Positions 54,916 through 64,000 of a stretch of DNA of 64,000 bases are shown one piece after another. Positions within the stretch are counted from its first letter, which is position 1. Each line of letters opens with the position of its first letter. The stretch spans positions 806,001 through 870,000 of the forward strand of contig NW_024468250.1 of assembly GCF_002104995.1 (NCBI RefSeq), written 5' to 3'. The notes below the pieces were generated by a model. It was not told the DNA's origin. It saw nothing but the letters and a program-made list of their open reading frames with translations, and ran no database searches. A program made the translations under genes and the position numbers. The stretch is from Linderina pennispora (lineage: Eukaryota > Kickxellomycota > Kickxellomycetes > Kickxellales > Kickxellaceae).

Positions 54916-55827
54916 CTAGAACATGGCAGCAGCCAGAGCCAGAAACTCATCCTTGCTCATGCCGATTCCTCTGGCCAGCTTTGCCGAGCCAGCCAGCATG
55001 TCTTGCAGCGACTCGTGCAACAGCGGAGCATTAGCCTCGGCCAGATCTGAGCCACCCGAGGTCTGCTCCAGATCCACGCTTGCGCGCTCTGGCTCCTGCT
55101 CTTCATCGTCATCATTCTCGTCGCTGTCGTACATGTTCCAGTAGTCGTCCTCGGAGCCTTGGTCACTTGCTGCTTGGGTATCAGCCTGCTTCTTTGGCTT
55201 CTTCTCGACTGGCTTGTCTGGCTGCGGGAACTGGTCCCAGTAGTCGCCATCCTCGTCGCCCTGCAGGCTTTCGGTGAGAGCGTGCACTCGTTGCAGGTAG
55301 TCGGTGTCAGCCTCGGAGACCGTAGTTGCAAACTCTGCAAGCTCATGCGAGCCGCTCCCAAATTCGCAGGTATTAAAGTATGTCCACCTCCCATCCTCCC
55401 ACGACAAAATAGCAACGTATGTCATCTCTGACGCATTGTCCATCGAAACTTTTGCAAACGGAATAATCGCATGGATAGTATCTGGGTCCTTGCGCATGTA
55501 TGCAACGTTGCTGGGCGACAAGAAGCTCGGGATCCCAGAGCTCTCCTTCAGCCGATCAGCAAGAACATTTCGAATGTATCTGCCCGTTCCATCATCCTGC
55601 CACTGGAGTGCCCGGTCAACCTGGGCGAAAAACTCGTCGTTGAGCTCTTGAATGGCGCTGCTCACTGGTCCAAGGAAATCCCACCGCTGGTGCAATGCCA
55701 CCGACGATATTTCCAGCAAGCCGTCGATGTTTGTATCTGCGCGCATGCAAAGGCATCGAAACGCTGTTTCTACCACATCCCGGGCGTGGTCGGCGTCTGC
55801 TGTTTCTGTCAGGAGTTGGCTTGTCAT
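54916..55827 (-). CDS. Hypothetical protein with paired DYW motifs
   Basis: The frame is an intact 303 residues that I do not assign to a family. The N-terminal 175 residues look globular and helical, with AIQELNDEFFAQVDRALQW, RYIRNVLADRLKESSG and YVAILSWEDGRWTYFNTCEFG. An acidic low-complexity half follows, with two similar short motifs, DGDYWDQFPQP and EDDYWNMYDSDENDDD. The C-terminus returns to a helix (LHESLQDMLAGSAKLARGIG). The repeated acidic-Tyr-Trp elements look like short linear interaction motifs. It converges on mS26 with 55 bases between the stops. Codon usage and unbroken length support a real gene. Function is unknown. Confidence 0.7.
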   Translation of the reverse strand: MTSQLLTETADADHARDVVETAFRCLCMRADTNIDGLLEISSVALHQRWDFLGPVSSAIQELNDEFFAQVDRALQWQDDGTGRYIRNVLADRLKESSGIPSFLSPSNVAYMRKDPDTIHAIIPFAKVSMDNASEMTYVAILSWEDGRWTYFNTCEFGSGSHELAEFATTVSEADTDYLQRVHALTESLQGDEDGDYWDQFPQPDKPVEKKPKKQADTQAASDQGSEDDYWNMYDSDENDDDEEQEPERASVDLEQTSGGSDLAEANAPLLHESLQDMLAGSAKLARGIGMSKDEFLALAAAMF

Positions 55828-57312
55828 TTGCGATTAAATAATGAGATGAACAGTCATTTCTGACAAATGCCCGTGCACATCTGAAAAGTGTGGCTGAGTG
55901 ATTTGCTTGTTCGGCCCTTATGGCAGGCAGAAGCGCTGCTGCCCATGGTGGCGCGTAGACTATACCAGAGTGTGCCACATGTGATGCAGTGCGCACATAT
56001 ATTTCCATGTAGATGTATATGGCCCTCCGTTGACTTGCTTTAAATGTTAATTAATATCTAGGCAGACTCCCAAATGCCTAGGTAAAGCTAATGCGGTATT
56101 TCAAGATTGGGCACTAAGGCACTCTGTATGCAATACTCTCACTCTTGGCCGCTTCAATTTGCTGTCCAACTCTCTACCATCTCTTATCCTGACGGCGTTT
56201 GCTTATACGCCAGATTACTGAATAACACCGTTGATTACCAGATACTTACCTTTCCCGTTTGGCCAATATTTCTCTGCAGACCGGCTACGGTCGCAAACAC
56301 CACAAGAAATGTCCTAATGCGCTATCCGCATATGCAATAGTTATTGTGGTTCCAAATCCACATGATTTCAGGAACCACGGATCAAGTCCTTTAGACCACA
56401 ATGGCCATCCATACTATTCCAAGCGACTGGCACCACTACTTAGACGGGCACTCGCCCTTTTCACCTGGCGATTCCTCCTTCCTTCTTTCATATAGCATAT
56501 TTCATACGTTCAATATACGTCGTGGAAAGGTGCCTGGAGAGTAGACGTATTCCAGACAGTTGCAGGAGGCTGCCTATCTAAGTGTATCGTATCCGAGACA
56601 CAACAGCTGTATTCACTGTTAACACAATTGCCTCCACCGATATGCCCAGGGAAATACATCTTTGTAATATATTGCCATTTCTCATTTCTGCTTTTACAGC
56701 TACAGCACCGTATTATCTCCTGCTGTTACCTAGTGCACTCCATCTCACAACACATTGTATTGCCATTCAGGCAACTCCATGCCCTTCACCACCATGTACA
56801 GGTCCAGACCCTCACGTATATAAACATTGTGGACTGGAACGGCCCTATCCTCACTTTTTCTCCTCAGCAATATCTAAATATATTCATTCCATAAAGCTCA
56901 TAACTACTGGACTCGCCAAAGGACAACACACTGGAGAGCACGTTTCACTAGGGAATGAGCTTCTGAAATGGGGGCTGCGCTGTTCATTAATAGCAATGTC
57001 TGCTTCTCGTGCTTGGTAGTCCACAAGCAATCATCCCAGTCCGATTTGTGGAGCTATGCCTCTATTCGCTCAAGTGGCACCTGACACAGTTTACATCTGC
57101 AGTGCGCAGTACCAGAATCCTGGCGCCGCTAGCGATCTGGTGATCCGATTGCAGCTAAAATCAGTGATCACTAGGATGCTGATCGAATTACCTGCTGCTG
57201 AAATGTGGCTCGCCCGCTCACGCGCGTCTTTGCTGCTTTTGCGAAGGCGCATCCACTGCTGAGACGGTAGATTTCCTTCTTTTCAAAACAACTCTAGTTC
57301 GTTTTATCAAAA
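55828..57312. other. Gene-poor region upstream of RPL39
   Basis: About 1.5 kb, more A/T-rich than the neighbouring genes, with no supportable gene. A short inverted repeat (GTGGTTCC / GGAACCAC) lies near 56346-56377. The last 100 bases are presumably the RPL39 promoter. Confidence 0.45.
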
Positions 57313-57924
57313 ATGGTATGAAACTCGCTACGTTGGATGCGAACCTGGGAAATCTTTGCGAGGAGGTTCCGGATCATGATGGATGTCGCAGAGATATTTT
57401 CTGGTGCCGATGACTATGCTGGACTGGTCCGGAATTCCTGGAATCTGAGAATGAGCTTAATGCGAAGGAAGCTGCGAAACACCGCAGAGTGGTTAATGCC
57501 TCCTGTGGAAATTCATGTTCTCATGAATGCCGGCGGGTCCGAAATTCAGTGCTGTGCCAACGACTGGCTGTGCTGGACGACTGGCCAGTACCATTAGCGA
57601 TCAGACAGAGCTCAGAGCGGGCACTAATTGCAAATGCATTGTCTTTTCCTTCTGCTCCCCTCTGTAGCCCTCGCAGAAGACGTTCAACATCAAGCGCAAG
57701 CTGGGAAAGAAGGCCAAGCAGAACCGGCCCATCCCCACCTGGTTCCGCTTCAAGTCGGACACCACCATCCGGTAAGTGCTTGGGAGATACTGAGGGTTTG
57801 AGCTGTGAACAGCCACGCGCCTGACGTCACACACCTTTTGCTGATTCTGTACACCCCCTGGTTTCATTTTTGTAGCTACAACGCCAAGCGTCGTCACTGG
57901 CGCCGCACCAAGCTGAACCTCTAA
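57313..57924 (+). CDS. RPL39: 60S ribosomal protein eL39 (three exons)
   Basis: Exon 1 is just the start codon (57313-57315), followed by a 352-base intron (57316-57667). Exon 2 (57668-57771) encodes [20 protein letters not shown] and [14 protein letters not shown]. Intron 2 is 57772-57875 (donor GTAAGT, acceptor TTGTAG). Exon 3 (57876-57924) encodes [15 protein letters not shown]. The product is 51 residues, exactly the family length, and highly basic. It lines the exit tunnel of the large ribosomal subunit. An intron immediately after the ATG is also found in yeast RPL39. Both junctions preserve the frame. Confidence 0.96.
57316..57667 (+). other. RPL39 first intron, directly after the start codon
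   Basis: A 352-base intron with donor GTATGA and acceptor CTGTAG behind a pyrimidine tract. It is long for this window. It contains C-box-like (ATGATGG at about 57376, CGATGACT at about 57406) and D-box-like (CTGA at about 57446) elements that could mark a snoRNA, but no strong terminal stem is visible. Confidence 0.75.
57772..57875 (+). other. RPL39 second intron
   Basis: A 104-base intron, donor GTAAGT, acceptor TTTTTGTAG, splitting an Arg codon. Confidence 0.9.
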
Positions 57925-58399
57925 GCAGCGCGGAAATTTCATGGCTTCAATAAATTTCCATTTGCAAGATGGGCAATAAAACAGCTGTTTGAATACAATA
58001 GAATCCTGAGCAGTTGCCACCATGACTGTCGGCTGGTGACTGGACCTAGTGTGTTTGTGCATGTGGTTGATGCTGATGCGATTAGGTAAGCCTAGCGATA
58101 ATATGAAGCAGCTTCCATATTTTTTGAACCGTTTGCGTAATGCCAGGTGCGACGCTATTGACGTCACAGCCAGGTATTGAGCCTGAGGGAGGGGTAGTTC
58201 ACAACCACAACTCTCAGCAATCGAATCATGGTAGTACTGGAATTGCTCTGCTCGCGATGCGAGCTCGGTTGCTAGTCCAGCATGGGTTGACACGTCGATA
58301 AGAGGCATCACGGCGAACCGGTCATTTGAACGTGTCGGATGGTTGTTGGTGCAATAGTCGATCATGGACATCTCCCACCTTGGTGGCCTGCTCAGCGCA

Positions 58400-59346
58400 G
58401 GCGTTTCAGCTGCTGGCAGTTCCGCTGCTGCACGCCTCTTGCGCAGGTTCTTTGTTGCAGGGGTGGTGCCAGAAGCATCGGTAGCAATGGCCGTAAAGCG
58501 ACGGAACCAGTTCAGGAATACCGCCTGAATCACAGAGTGACTGGAAAATGAGTCCTGAAGTTTAGAACTGCTGCGAGATCGCGGTTCAAGAGCCGAGACG
58601 AATAGGCTCGCCTGTATTGTGCTATGGCCCGCTTACATGACTCGCTTGTACAGCGGAGAAGGCCATGGCACTTCACAGTTGGGTTCTTCGATCTCTGGTA
58701 GGGCCGCGGATTGGGAACATGCCGGAATGTCTGCAGCGACTTTTCGCAGCAGAACGGGCACATCGACGATGTCCGGAATTCGTCGATCAGATAGACTTCA
58801 AAGCCATGGTGCTTGAACTTGTCGCGCCATCCCTTGCCACGAATTCGGCGCATGGTGTTGGGCCATCTGGCGCACTCCAATTGCCCATGATCAGCACTGG
58901 GTCTGGGCCGAACTTGCTCCGGAGTTTTGCGGCAAGCCTGTGGTCTGCACGGGCCTGGTTCATGAATGAATCAAGGCGCAGCTTGCAGGTGAAGCGGGTA
59001 CACCTTGGGACTGGTCCCGACACCCGGATAGGTTCTTACAGCGCCTCTGGTACTGCTTGTTTGACTTAGTGGGTTGCTGCTCTGGTAACCTTCGTGCTGT
59101 CATCGTGCTGGCATAAAACGGTGCTAGGACACACCGCACAGATGCATGGGCGGTAACGTAGGCACGGAATTTTGCTGGGCTAAGGGTCCGGCAGCAGTGC
59201 TTGGAAAGCTCTGCCTCTGCTATGCGTGTGGTGTCGAAAACCAGTTTCCCCATCGACGTTACATGATTGACATATTCCTCATTCCAGATCAAGGAGATAT
59301 CGTCAATTACTAGTACCTGCCTTCTACAATTCCCTGTAGGTGTCAT
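58400..59346 (-). pseudogene. Fanzor / TnpB-like zinc-ribbon transposase relic
   Basis: Pieces in all three minus frames line up as the C-terminal half of a Fanzor-type (eukaryotic TnpB-like) protein of the kind common in zygomycete fungi. The pieces include KLRLDSFMNQARADHRLAAK, LRSKFGPDPVLIMGNWSAP and IRGKGWRDKFKHHGFEVYLI. Next come DEFRTSSMCPFC, CHGLLRCTSESC and the RuvC-III motif LLNRDLAAVLNFR. The CxxC and CxxxxC pairs form the zinc ribbon. The tail continues out of frame as IFQSLCDSGGIPE and possibly WFRRFTAIA. Upstream sequence to 59346 (LVFDTTRIAEAELSKHCCRT) looks related, but the N-terminus and a clear RuvC-I motif are missing. With several frame breaks it cannot encode an active RNA-guided nuclease. 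I saw no terminal repeats or guide-RNA boundary. Confidence 0.75.
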
Positions 59347-59727
59347 GACGATTAATCTCCTGTCCGCGAAGACCCTCTTTCTCCTTTCCTAGTTCATTGT
59401 TTCTATGGCACCCTTTTGAAGTGGCTATAAAATGGCCACTTCAGACAGGTCCCGTTGTTGAAAAATCATCAGCTTTTTACACCTTAACAGCCTTCATCTG
59501 CTGTATAGAATATAGGGCGGCTACCGTCCTCGTCGGCAACCGGAGTTGCAATGGGTTTTCTTCAAATGCCAGGGTTGCATTGGAGCAGTTCCAAAATATA
59601 GATCTGCTGGTGATCGCAATTGATCAGATTACGATTTTTTTTTTGCTGAATATGCGATTTTTTCAGATATTGGCAAAAAGTTCAACTTTGTATCTGTAGC
59701 CTGCATTTTTACATAAAACTTCGCAAA
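59347..59727. other. Spacer between Fanzor relic and UTP14
   Basis: Spacer of 0.38 kb, A/T-rich in its second half, with no gene. It holds the UTP14 promoter. Confidence 0.45.
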
Positions 59728-62533
59728 ATGGGTGGACAACGGAAGGCCATGAACAGGCGTGTAGCATCCCACAAAAAAGCAGACCAAGCCTAGCACGAAG
59801 GGCAAGAAATCAGACCTACCGCAATCATCATACGACGTCTTCGAAGCCTCCGACAACTCTGAGGCAGAGCAGCTGACAAACCGGCGGCAGCTGGAGCGTG
59901 TTGATGTGCGTGACTACGAGGTTGACGAAATCGACTCTTCAGACGACGAGGATATCGACAGCGACGGCGCGTTTGATGAGAGCGATGAAGAGCAGTTTGG
60001 CTCGTATAAAACCAAGACGGCCAAGGGAGTCACGTTTGATCTGTCTGAGGACAGCGATGGAGACGACGGATGAGGACAGGGACATGAGTGATGTGGAGGA
60101 AATGGACGAGGACTTTGAGGGTCTGGTCGACCTCTCTGAGATGCTGGATGGCGGTGCCGAGTCAGATGAGGAGCCGGCTTCGAGCAAGCCCAGGCAGGAC
60201 GACGATATGTCAGACGATGTTCTTGATCAGATCGACTCCGAGTCAGACAGCGAGATGTCAGAGGAAGACGAGGACAGCAAGCTCAGCAAGCTCAGCAAGC
60301 TCGATGGTTTTGTGACATCAATCAGTGCACGTGCACCTAAGCGCAGGTTTGTCAGCGAAACCGGCGACTCGCGAGCTGAGGACGAGCATGCCATTGGCAG
60401 TGGCCTGTCTACAAAGGGCGTGTCGCTGGGGATCGATGATCTTCTGGGCTCCTTCGCCACACCGGATTCTGAGGATGAGGAGGGCGGCGAGGGAAAGGCG
60501 GCCAAGGAGATCCGAGTACTGCGTGACAAGGTTGCCAGGCTTGATAAGGCTGCTAACAAGCGCGGGTCAGGTGTGGTTGCGGCGCCGCTGGCTAAGCGTC
60601 TGCAAGACCAGGTGGACCGCAAGGTAGCCTATGCGAAGACCAAAAAGAGCATTTCGGAATGGCAACCGACGGTGGACGCAAATCGATCAGCAGAGCACCT
60701 GTCGTTCCCGCTGAATGCGCCGAGCGCGCCTGTTGTCAACAGCACTGCGCTAGTGGCAACCGGCCATAGCAAGACTGACATGGAGATGCAGATCTCGCAG
60801 ATGCTGGCCGACAGCGGAATGACGGACGAGCAGCAACAGCAATACGAGGAGCTGGAGCTCAAGAAACTGTCGCCGGAGGAGGTCAAGGCCAGGCGGCGCG
60901 AGCTGCGGCTTATGCGCGAGTTGATGTTCCGTACTGAGCAGAAGGCGAAACGCTCAGCCAAGATCAAGAGCAAGGCTTATCGGCGGTATTCTGAAGAAGG
61001 ACAAGCTGAAGGCCAAGGACCAGGCGCTTGAGCAGATGCGCGAGGACGACCCGGAAATGTATGCTATGATTATGGAGCGGCAGGCACGCAGCCGTGCTGA
61101 AGAGCGCATGTCACTGAGACACAAAAACACTGGCAAGTGGGCGAAGGCTGCGGCCAAGCATGCTCACGGAAACGACGACGTGCGCAAGGCCCTGCAGGAG
61201 CAGCTCGACCAGCACGAGTCTCTCAAGCGCAAGATCTATGATCTCGATAACGATGAGGATGTTAGCGACTACGAGCAGCGCCAGGCTGCCGGTATGGATG
61301 ATGATGAGGGCGCATCGGACTTCTCGGACAACGATGGCACGTTCAGCCAGATCAAGGACAAGGCCATGAAGGAGCTCAGCAAGGTTATTGAGGGCGACAG
61401 CGAGGAGGCACAGCCGCGTAAGGGCCTATTTGCGATGAAGTTTATGCAGAATGCGATGGAGCGCGAGCGCCAGCAGGCAGAGCGCGATGCCAGGGCGATC
61501 CGCGATGAGTTCGAGTCCCTCGAGGCTGACGTCGATGAAGATGGCCAGGCCATCAAACTGCACAAAAACGCCCCTGGTAAGACTGCGAGCTACTGCACCT
61601 GGCCGAATGGTATTTGGCGGTGGCATTCAGAAGCGGCCTGCGGAAGATGACCAGAATTCAGTGGAGGAGGAGGATGTCAAGCGCGTGCGTCTTAACAGCG
61701 CTGGCCAAGTGACCTACGGCGGCTGGCCATAGTGTGCGTCTGGCGGAGAACATGACCATTGGTGACAAGACCACTGCTGCTGATACGAGCAACCCGTGGC
61801 TGGCCGACGAGGACGCGCACGGGGCGTCCAACCGCAGCGGCAAGATGGCCGGTCTGTCGCGCGACAGCACCAAGCTGGACAAGCTGTCTGCCCGCCTGCG
61901 CGCCAAGCGCCAGGCAGTCAAATCTGCTGGCGGCTCAGACGACGTGCTTCTGGACGTCAACCAGACGCTCATCCTCAACAAGCCTGAGACAAAGGGTGGA
62001 GACAGCGAAGGACGAGGATCCCGAGGGCATTCGCCTTGAGTCTGTCGATGACAGCAAGAAGCCAGCTGTGTTCTCGCAGCGCGAGCTGGTTGAGCAGGCG
62101 TTTGCCGAGGACGACGTTGTGGCTGAGGAGTTTGAACAGGAGAAAATCGAAGCGATGGAGGAGGATGCGCCTAAGGATGAGGTCATCTCGATGCCTGGGT
62201 GGGGTTCCTGGGGTGGCACCAGGACCAAGTCGCGCAAGATCACCCGCCCAGCTGCCAAGGACTCGGGAATAGAGAAAGACAAGCGCAAGGACGCAAAACT
62301 CGGCAAGGTCATCATCAACCAGAAACTGGCCAAGGCATCCACAAAGTATTATGCCGACAATGTGCCTTTCCCGTACTACACATCCCGAGCAGTTCGAGGA
62401 GACCCTGCAAGCGCCGCTGGGCCGGGAGTGGAATACTACCCGGTCACACTCCAAGATGGTCAAGCCGCGTGTCATGACCAAGATGGGCAAGATCATCGAT
62501 CCGATCATGATCCCATCAAAGAAGCGCCAGTAG
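59728..62533 (+). CDS. UTP14: UTP14, SSU processome component, several frame breaks
   Basis: Utp14 binds the U3 snoRNP pre-ribosome and activates the helicase Dhr1 in the nucleolus. The start is MGGQRKAMNRRVASHKK. Acidic stretches follow (DEIDSSDDEDIDSDGAFDES, SEMLDGGAESDEEPASS), then ISARAPKRRFVSETG, KSISEWQPTVDANRSAEHLS, KIKSKAYRRI, RMSLRHKNTGKWAKAAAKHA, ASNPWLADE-type NPWL, MPGWGSWGG and KRKDAKLGKVIINQKLAK. The C-terminal part is YTSEQFEETLQAPLGREWNT and VMTKMGKIIDPIMI. These are the diagnostic Utp14 blocks, in order. Breaks, each one extra base, lie near 59785, 60070, 60984, 61592, 61723, 61996 and 62392. The repaired length is about 930 residues, normal for the family. An essential gene with this many breaks argues for consensus errors. 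Confidence 0.92.
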
Positions 62534-62636
62534 TGGAATTCCAGCTCATGTGTCTTGCCAATCTAAATATCATATTTATAGCGAAGATGTTGTCATATGA
62601 TATGATACACCTGCCAGTGTCATTTTGAGCTAATAA

Positions 62637-62663
62637 ACTGGGCAGCAAAATTGAGTCACAAAA
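62637..62663. repeat. Direct repeat, copy A
   Basis: About 27 bases containing AAATTGAGTCACAAAA, shared with copy B at 62823 with one or two differences; the spacing is 186 bases. Both lie in the A/T-rich sequence between UTP14 and the copia relic. Confidence 0.75.
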
Positions 62664-62822
62664 TTTTTTTTTCAGCTTTTAGTTACTACATCTTCGTCAT
62701 CAGATAACATACATATTTCTATTCAACATATGTTTGGCAGGGCTTGACATAGTATAAACATATGTAGTCAAATGTTCTCTAAACATTGTAATTTGTATGA
62801 TATGGATGCAATAGTAAAATAT

Positions 62823-62850
62823 ACTGGGCAGAAAAATTGAGTCACAAAAA
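62823..62850. repeat. Direct repeat, copy B
   Basis: Second copy of the AAATTGAGTCACAAAA-containing direct repeat (see 62637-62663). It may be part of LTR-associated sequence. Confidence 0.75.
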
Positions 62851-63191
62851 TGAAAATCCTCAGAAATCATAAATAATTTCTCATAGCAATATGCATTGCT
62901 CTTGACAAAATTGATTCATGATGTATGCCATGTGTTAGAAGGTCACGAGTTTCAGAGAGTGGTTTGGGCTGAGTCAGCCAGACAATTATTGTATTGTATA
63001 AGGAATGGGCTGTAAGCAGCCAGAAAAAAGAAAGAATTATGAATAAGAAGAGAAAGTAATTATAAGAAAGAAATGGAGAGTGGAGAAGAGAGGGATCCCA
63101 AAGGAGGATCGGAGTCATGGCTATGATGACACATGGATTCAATTAGGAAGGAAAAATTGTAGAAACTCACAGAATCATAAATTCTGACATA

Positions 63192-63201
63192 CCCCCCTTT
63201 T
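63192..63201 (-). other. Candidate polypurine tract and LTR boundary of copia relic
   Basis: On the minus strand AAAAGGGGGG is followed two bases later by TGTCAG, starting at 63189. This is the classic polypurine-tract/LTR junction (LTRs begin TG). It lies about 190 bases after the pol stop. The far end of the LTR was not identified. Confidence 0.55.
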
Positions 63202-63394
63202 ATGATATTACTGTCATTCCGAGTCCCAGCTTGCATTGATCGAATGCTGATTGAGACAATTTCTTTGTCAGGAAGTCAGTGTATTGGTCATCCATAGATA
63301 CGTGCTTGATACCAATCAACTTGTCTTCAAACATCTGATTTGGTAGCTCTAGTTCTTGAACATAGTGTTTGTTCTTATCAGTTGTGTTTCTATT

Positions 63395-64000
63395 TCAGAT
63401 ATTGGATATAGTTGCAGTATTGTTGCAGAGAACCACTGAACATTTGCATAGGAATCCAGCTTCCAGTAAGAAGTCTGTTGTCCACTTCTGTTCTTTGATA
63501 CCACTATTTACTGCAATTGTTTCTGCTTCTGTAGACAATTGAGGCATAGCACCGAGTCTTTTGGTCAATTTCCAAGATGTTGCTCCTCTAGCAATTATCA
63601 CCATATATCCCAGAATCATCTGCTTTGGTGTCCGAAGATTATATGAGGCATCAGCATATGTGACTGGCTGTAAATCATCTGTTCTGTGATATTCAATACC
63701 CATATTTACTGTGTGTTTAAGTTATCTCAATACTCGCTTGGCCATCCCTAGGTGCTTTATCATCAAGTCCTGATTATAAGCAGCCAGGGATGATGCAATG
63801 TGTGATATATCTGGATGAGTAACTATTGCCAAGTACTGTAGGGAACCAATAATAGATCAGTAATTGGTAGGATCCATCCACTTCTTATGTGGCTCAGCTG
63901 GAGCCAAGTCTACAGATGTGCAATGGGGCAGGTGACAAGGGTTGCAGTCTGATATACCGAATTTATCTAATAGTAGTTGGATTGCACTTCATTAGTTAAT
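63395..64000 (-). mobile_element. Degenerate Ty1/copia retrotransposon, RT end and RNase H
   Basis: The open frame at 63395-63703 encodes the copia RNase H: TYADASYNLRTPKQMILGYM, GATSWKLTKRLGAMPQLSTEAE and KEQKWTTDFLLEAGF. Upstream in the same minus frame (63704 to the window edge) is the end of reverse transcriptase: LLLDKFGISDCNPCHLP, SIIGSLQYLAIVTHPDISHI and HLGMAKRVLR. Two in-frame stops interrupt it, TGA where the family has Arg after NY and TAA where it has Tyr before LK. The element continues past the right edge. It is inactive as sequenced. An integrase or gag cannot be seen in this window. Confidence 0.88.

Noticed and set aside
56346-56377. Small inverted repeat GTGGTTCC/GGAACCAC
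   Set aside because: Eight-base arms with a 16-base loop occur by chance at this scale. There is no transposon or terminator context.
57601-58399. Continuation of the minus-strand frame from the Fanzor relic toward RPL39
   Set aside because: The part beyond about 58400 has no recognisable similarity, and its end is antisense to RPL39 exon 2.

Overview
This window is nuclear DNA from a fungus. Several genes point that way: a long-form HIS1, the initiator-tRNA modifier RIT1, a Pet123-type mitochondrial ribosomal protein, an SNG1-family membrane protein and a Shg1-domain protein. Complex I (NDUFS1), a FAM72 homologue and a Fanzor-type zinc-ribbon transposase resemble zygomycete-grade, early-diverging fungi such as the Kickxellales or Mucoromycota more than yeasts. 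That placement is an inference. Genes are compact and carry zero to two short GT-AG introns, typically with a GTAAGN donor.

Layout. 1-10.5 kb: 3'-truncated GCN2 kinase (-), TLC-domain membrane protein (-), a small hypothetical gene (-), a Shg1/tudor/RS protein (+) and complex I NDUFS1 (-). 11-20.6 kb: VPS16 (+), a truncated S9 peptidase (-), striatin (-) and RIT1 (-). 22-37 kb: an F-box/LRR-like protein, DPH2, a Kelch membrane protein (-), a repeat-rich GH18 chitinase, FAM72 with a long tail and an unknown Cys/Glu/Thr repeat protein. 37-42.6 kb: GST (-), SNG1 (-) and VPS33 (+). 43-50.5 kb: a secreted-hydrolase cluster with two RNase T2 genes, one RNase T2 deletion pseudogene and two GDPD genes. 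50.8-57.9 kb: HIS1 (-), stomatin-like SLP2 (-), mS26 (+), a hypothetical gene (-) and RPL39 (+, three exons). 58.4-64 kb: Fanzor relic (-), UTP14 (+) and a decayed Ty1/copia element (-).

Functional themes. VPS16 and VPS33 are direct partners in the HOPS/CORVET tethering core and lie about 29 kb apart. The RNase T2 and GDPD genes all encode secreted enzymes that release phosphate-containing products, which suggests nutrient or phosphate scavenging. One E-box of the Pho4 type lies upstream of the first RNase gene.

Sequence quality matters here. About a dozen loci contain single-base frame breaks, mostly one extra base, and these cluster in GCN2, the Shg1 gene, NDUFS1, GDPD-1, the Fanzor relic and UTP14. 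Other long genes (VPS16, DPH2, VPS33, chitinase, striatin) are clean. Uneven consensus quality is the simplest explanation. In GCN2, however, six of seven breaks fall at a YAG|G context, which is worth checking. Where a gene is broken I give its full span and the approximate break positions.
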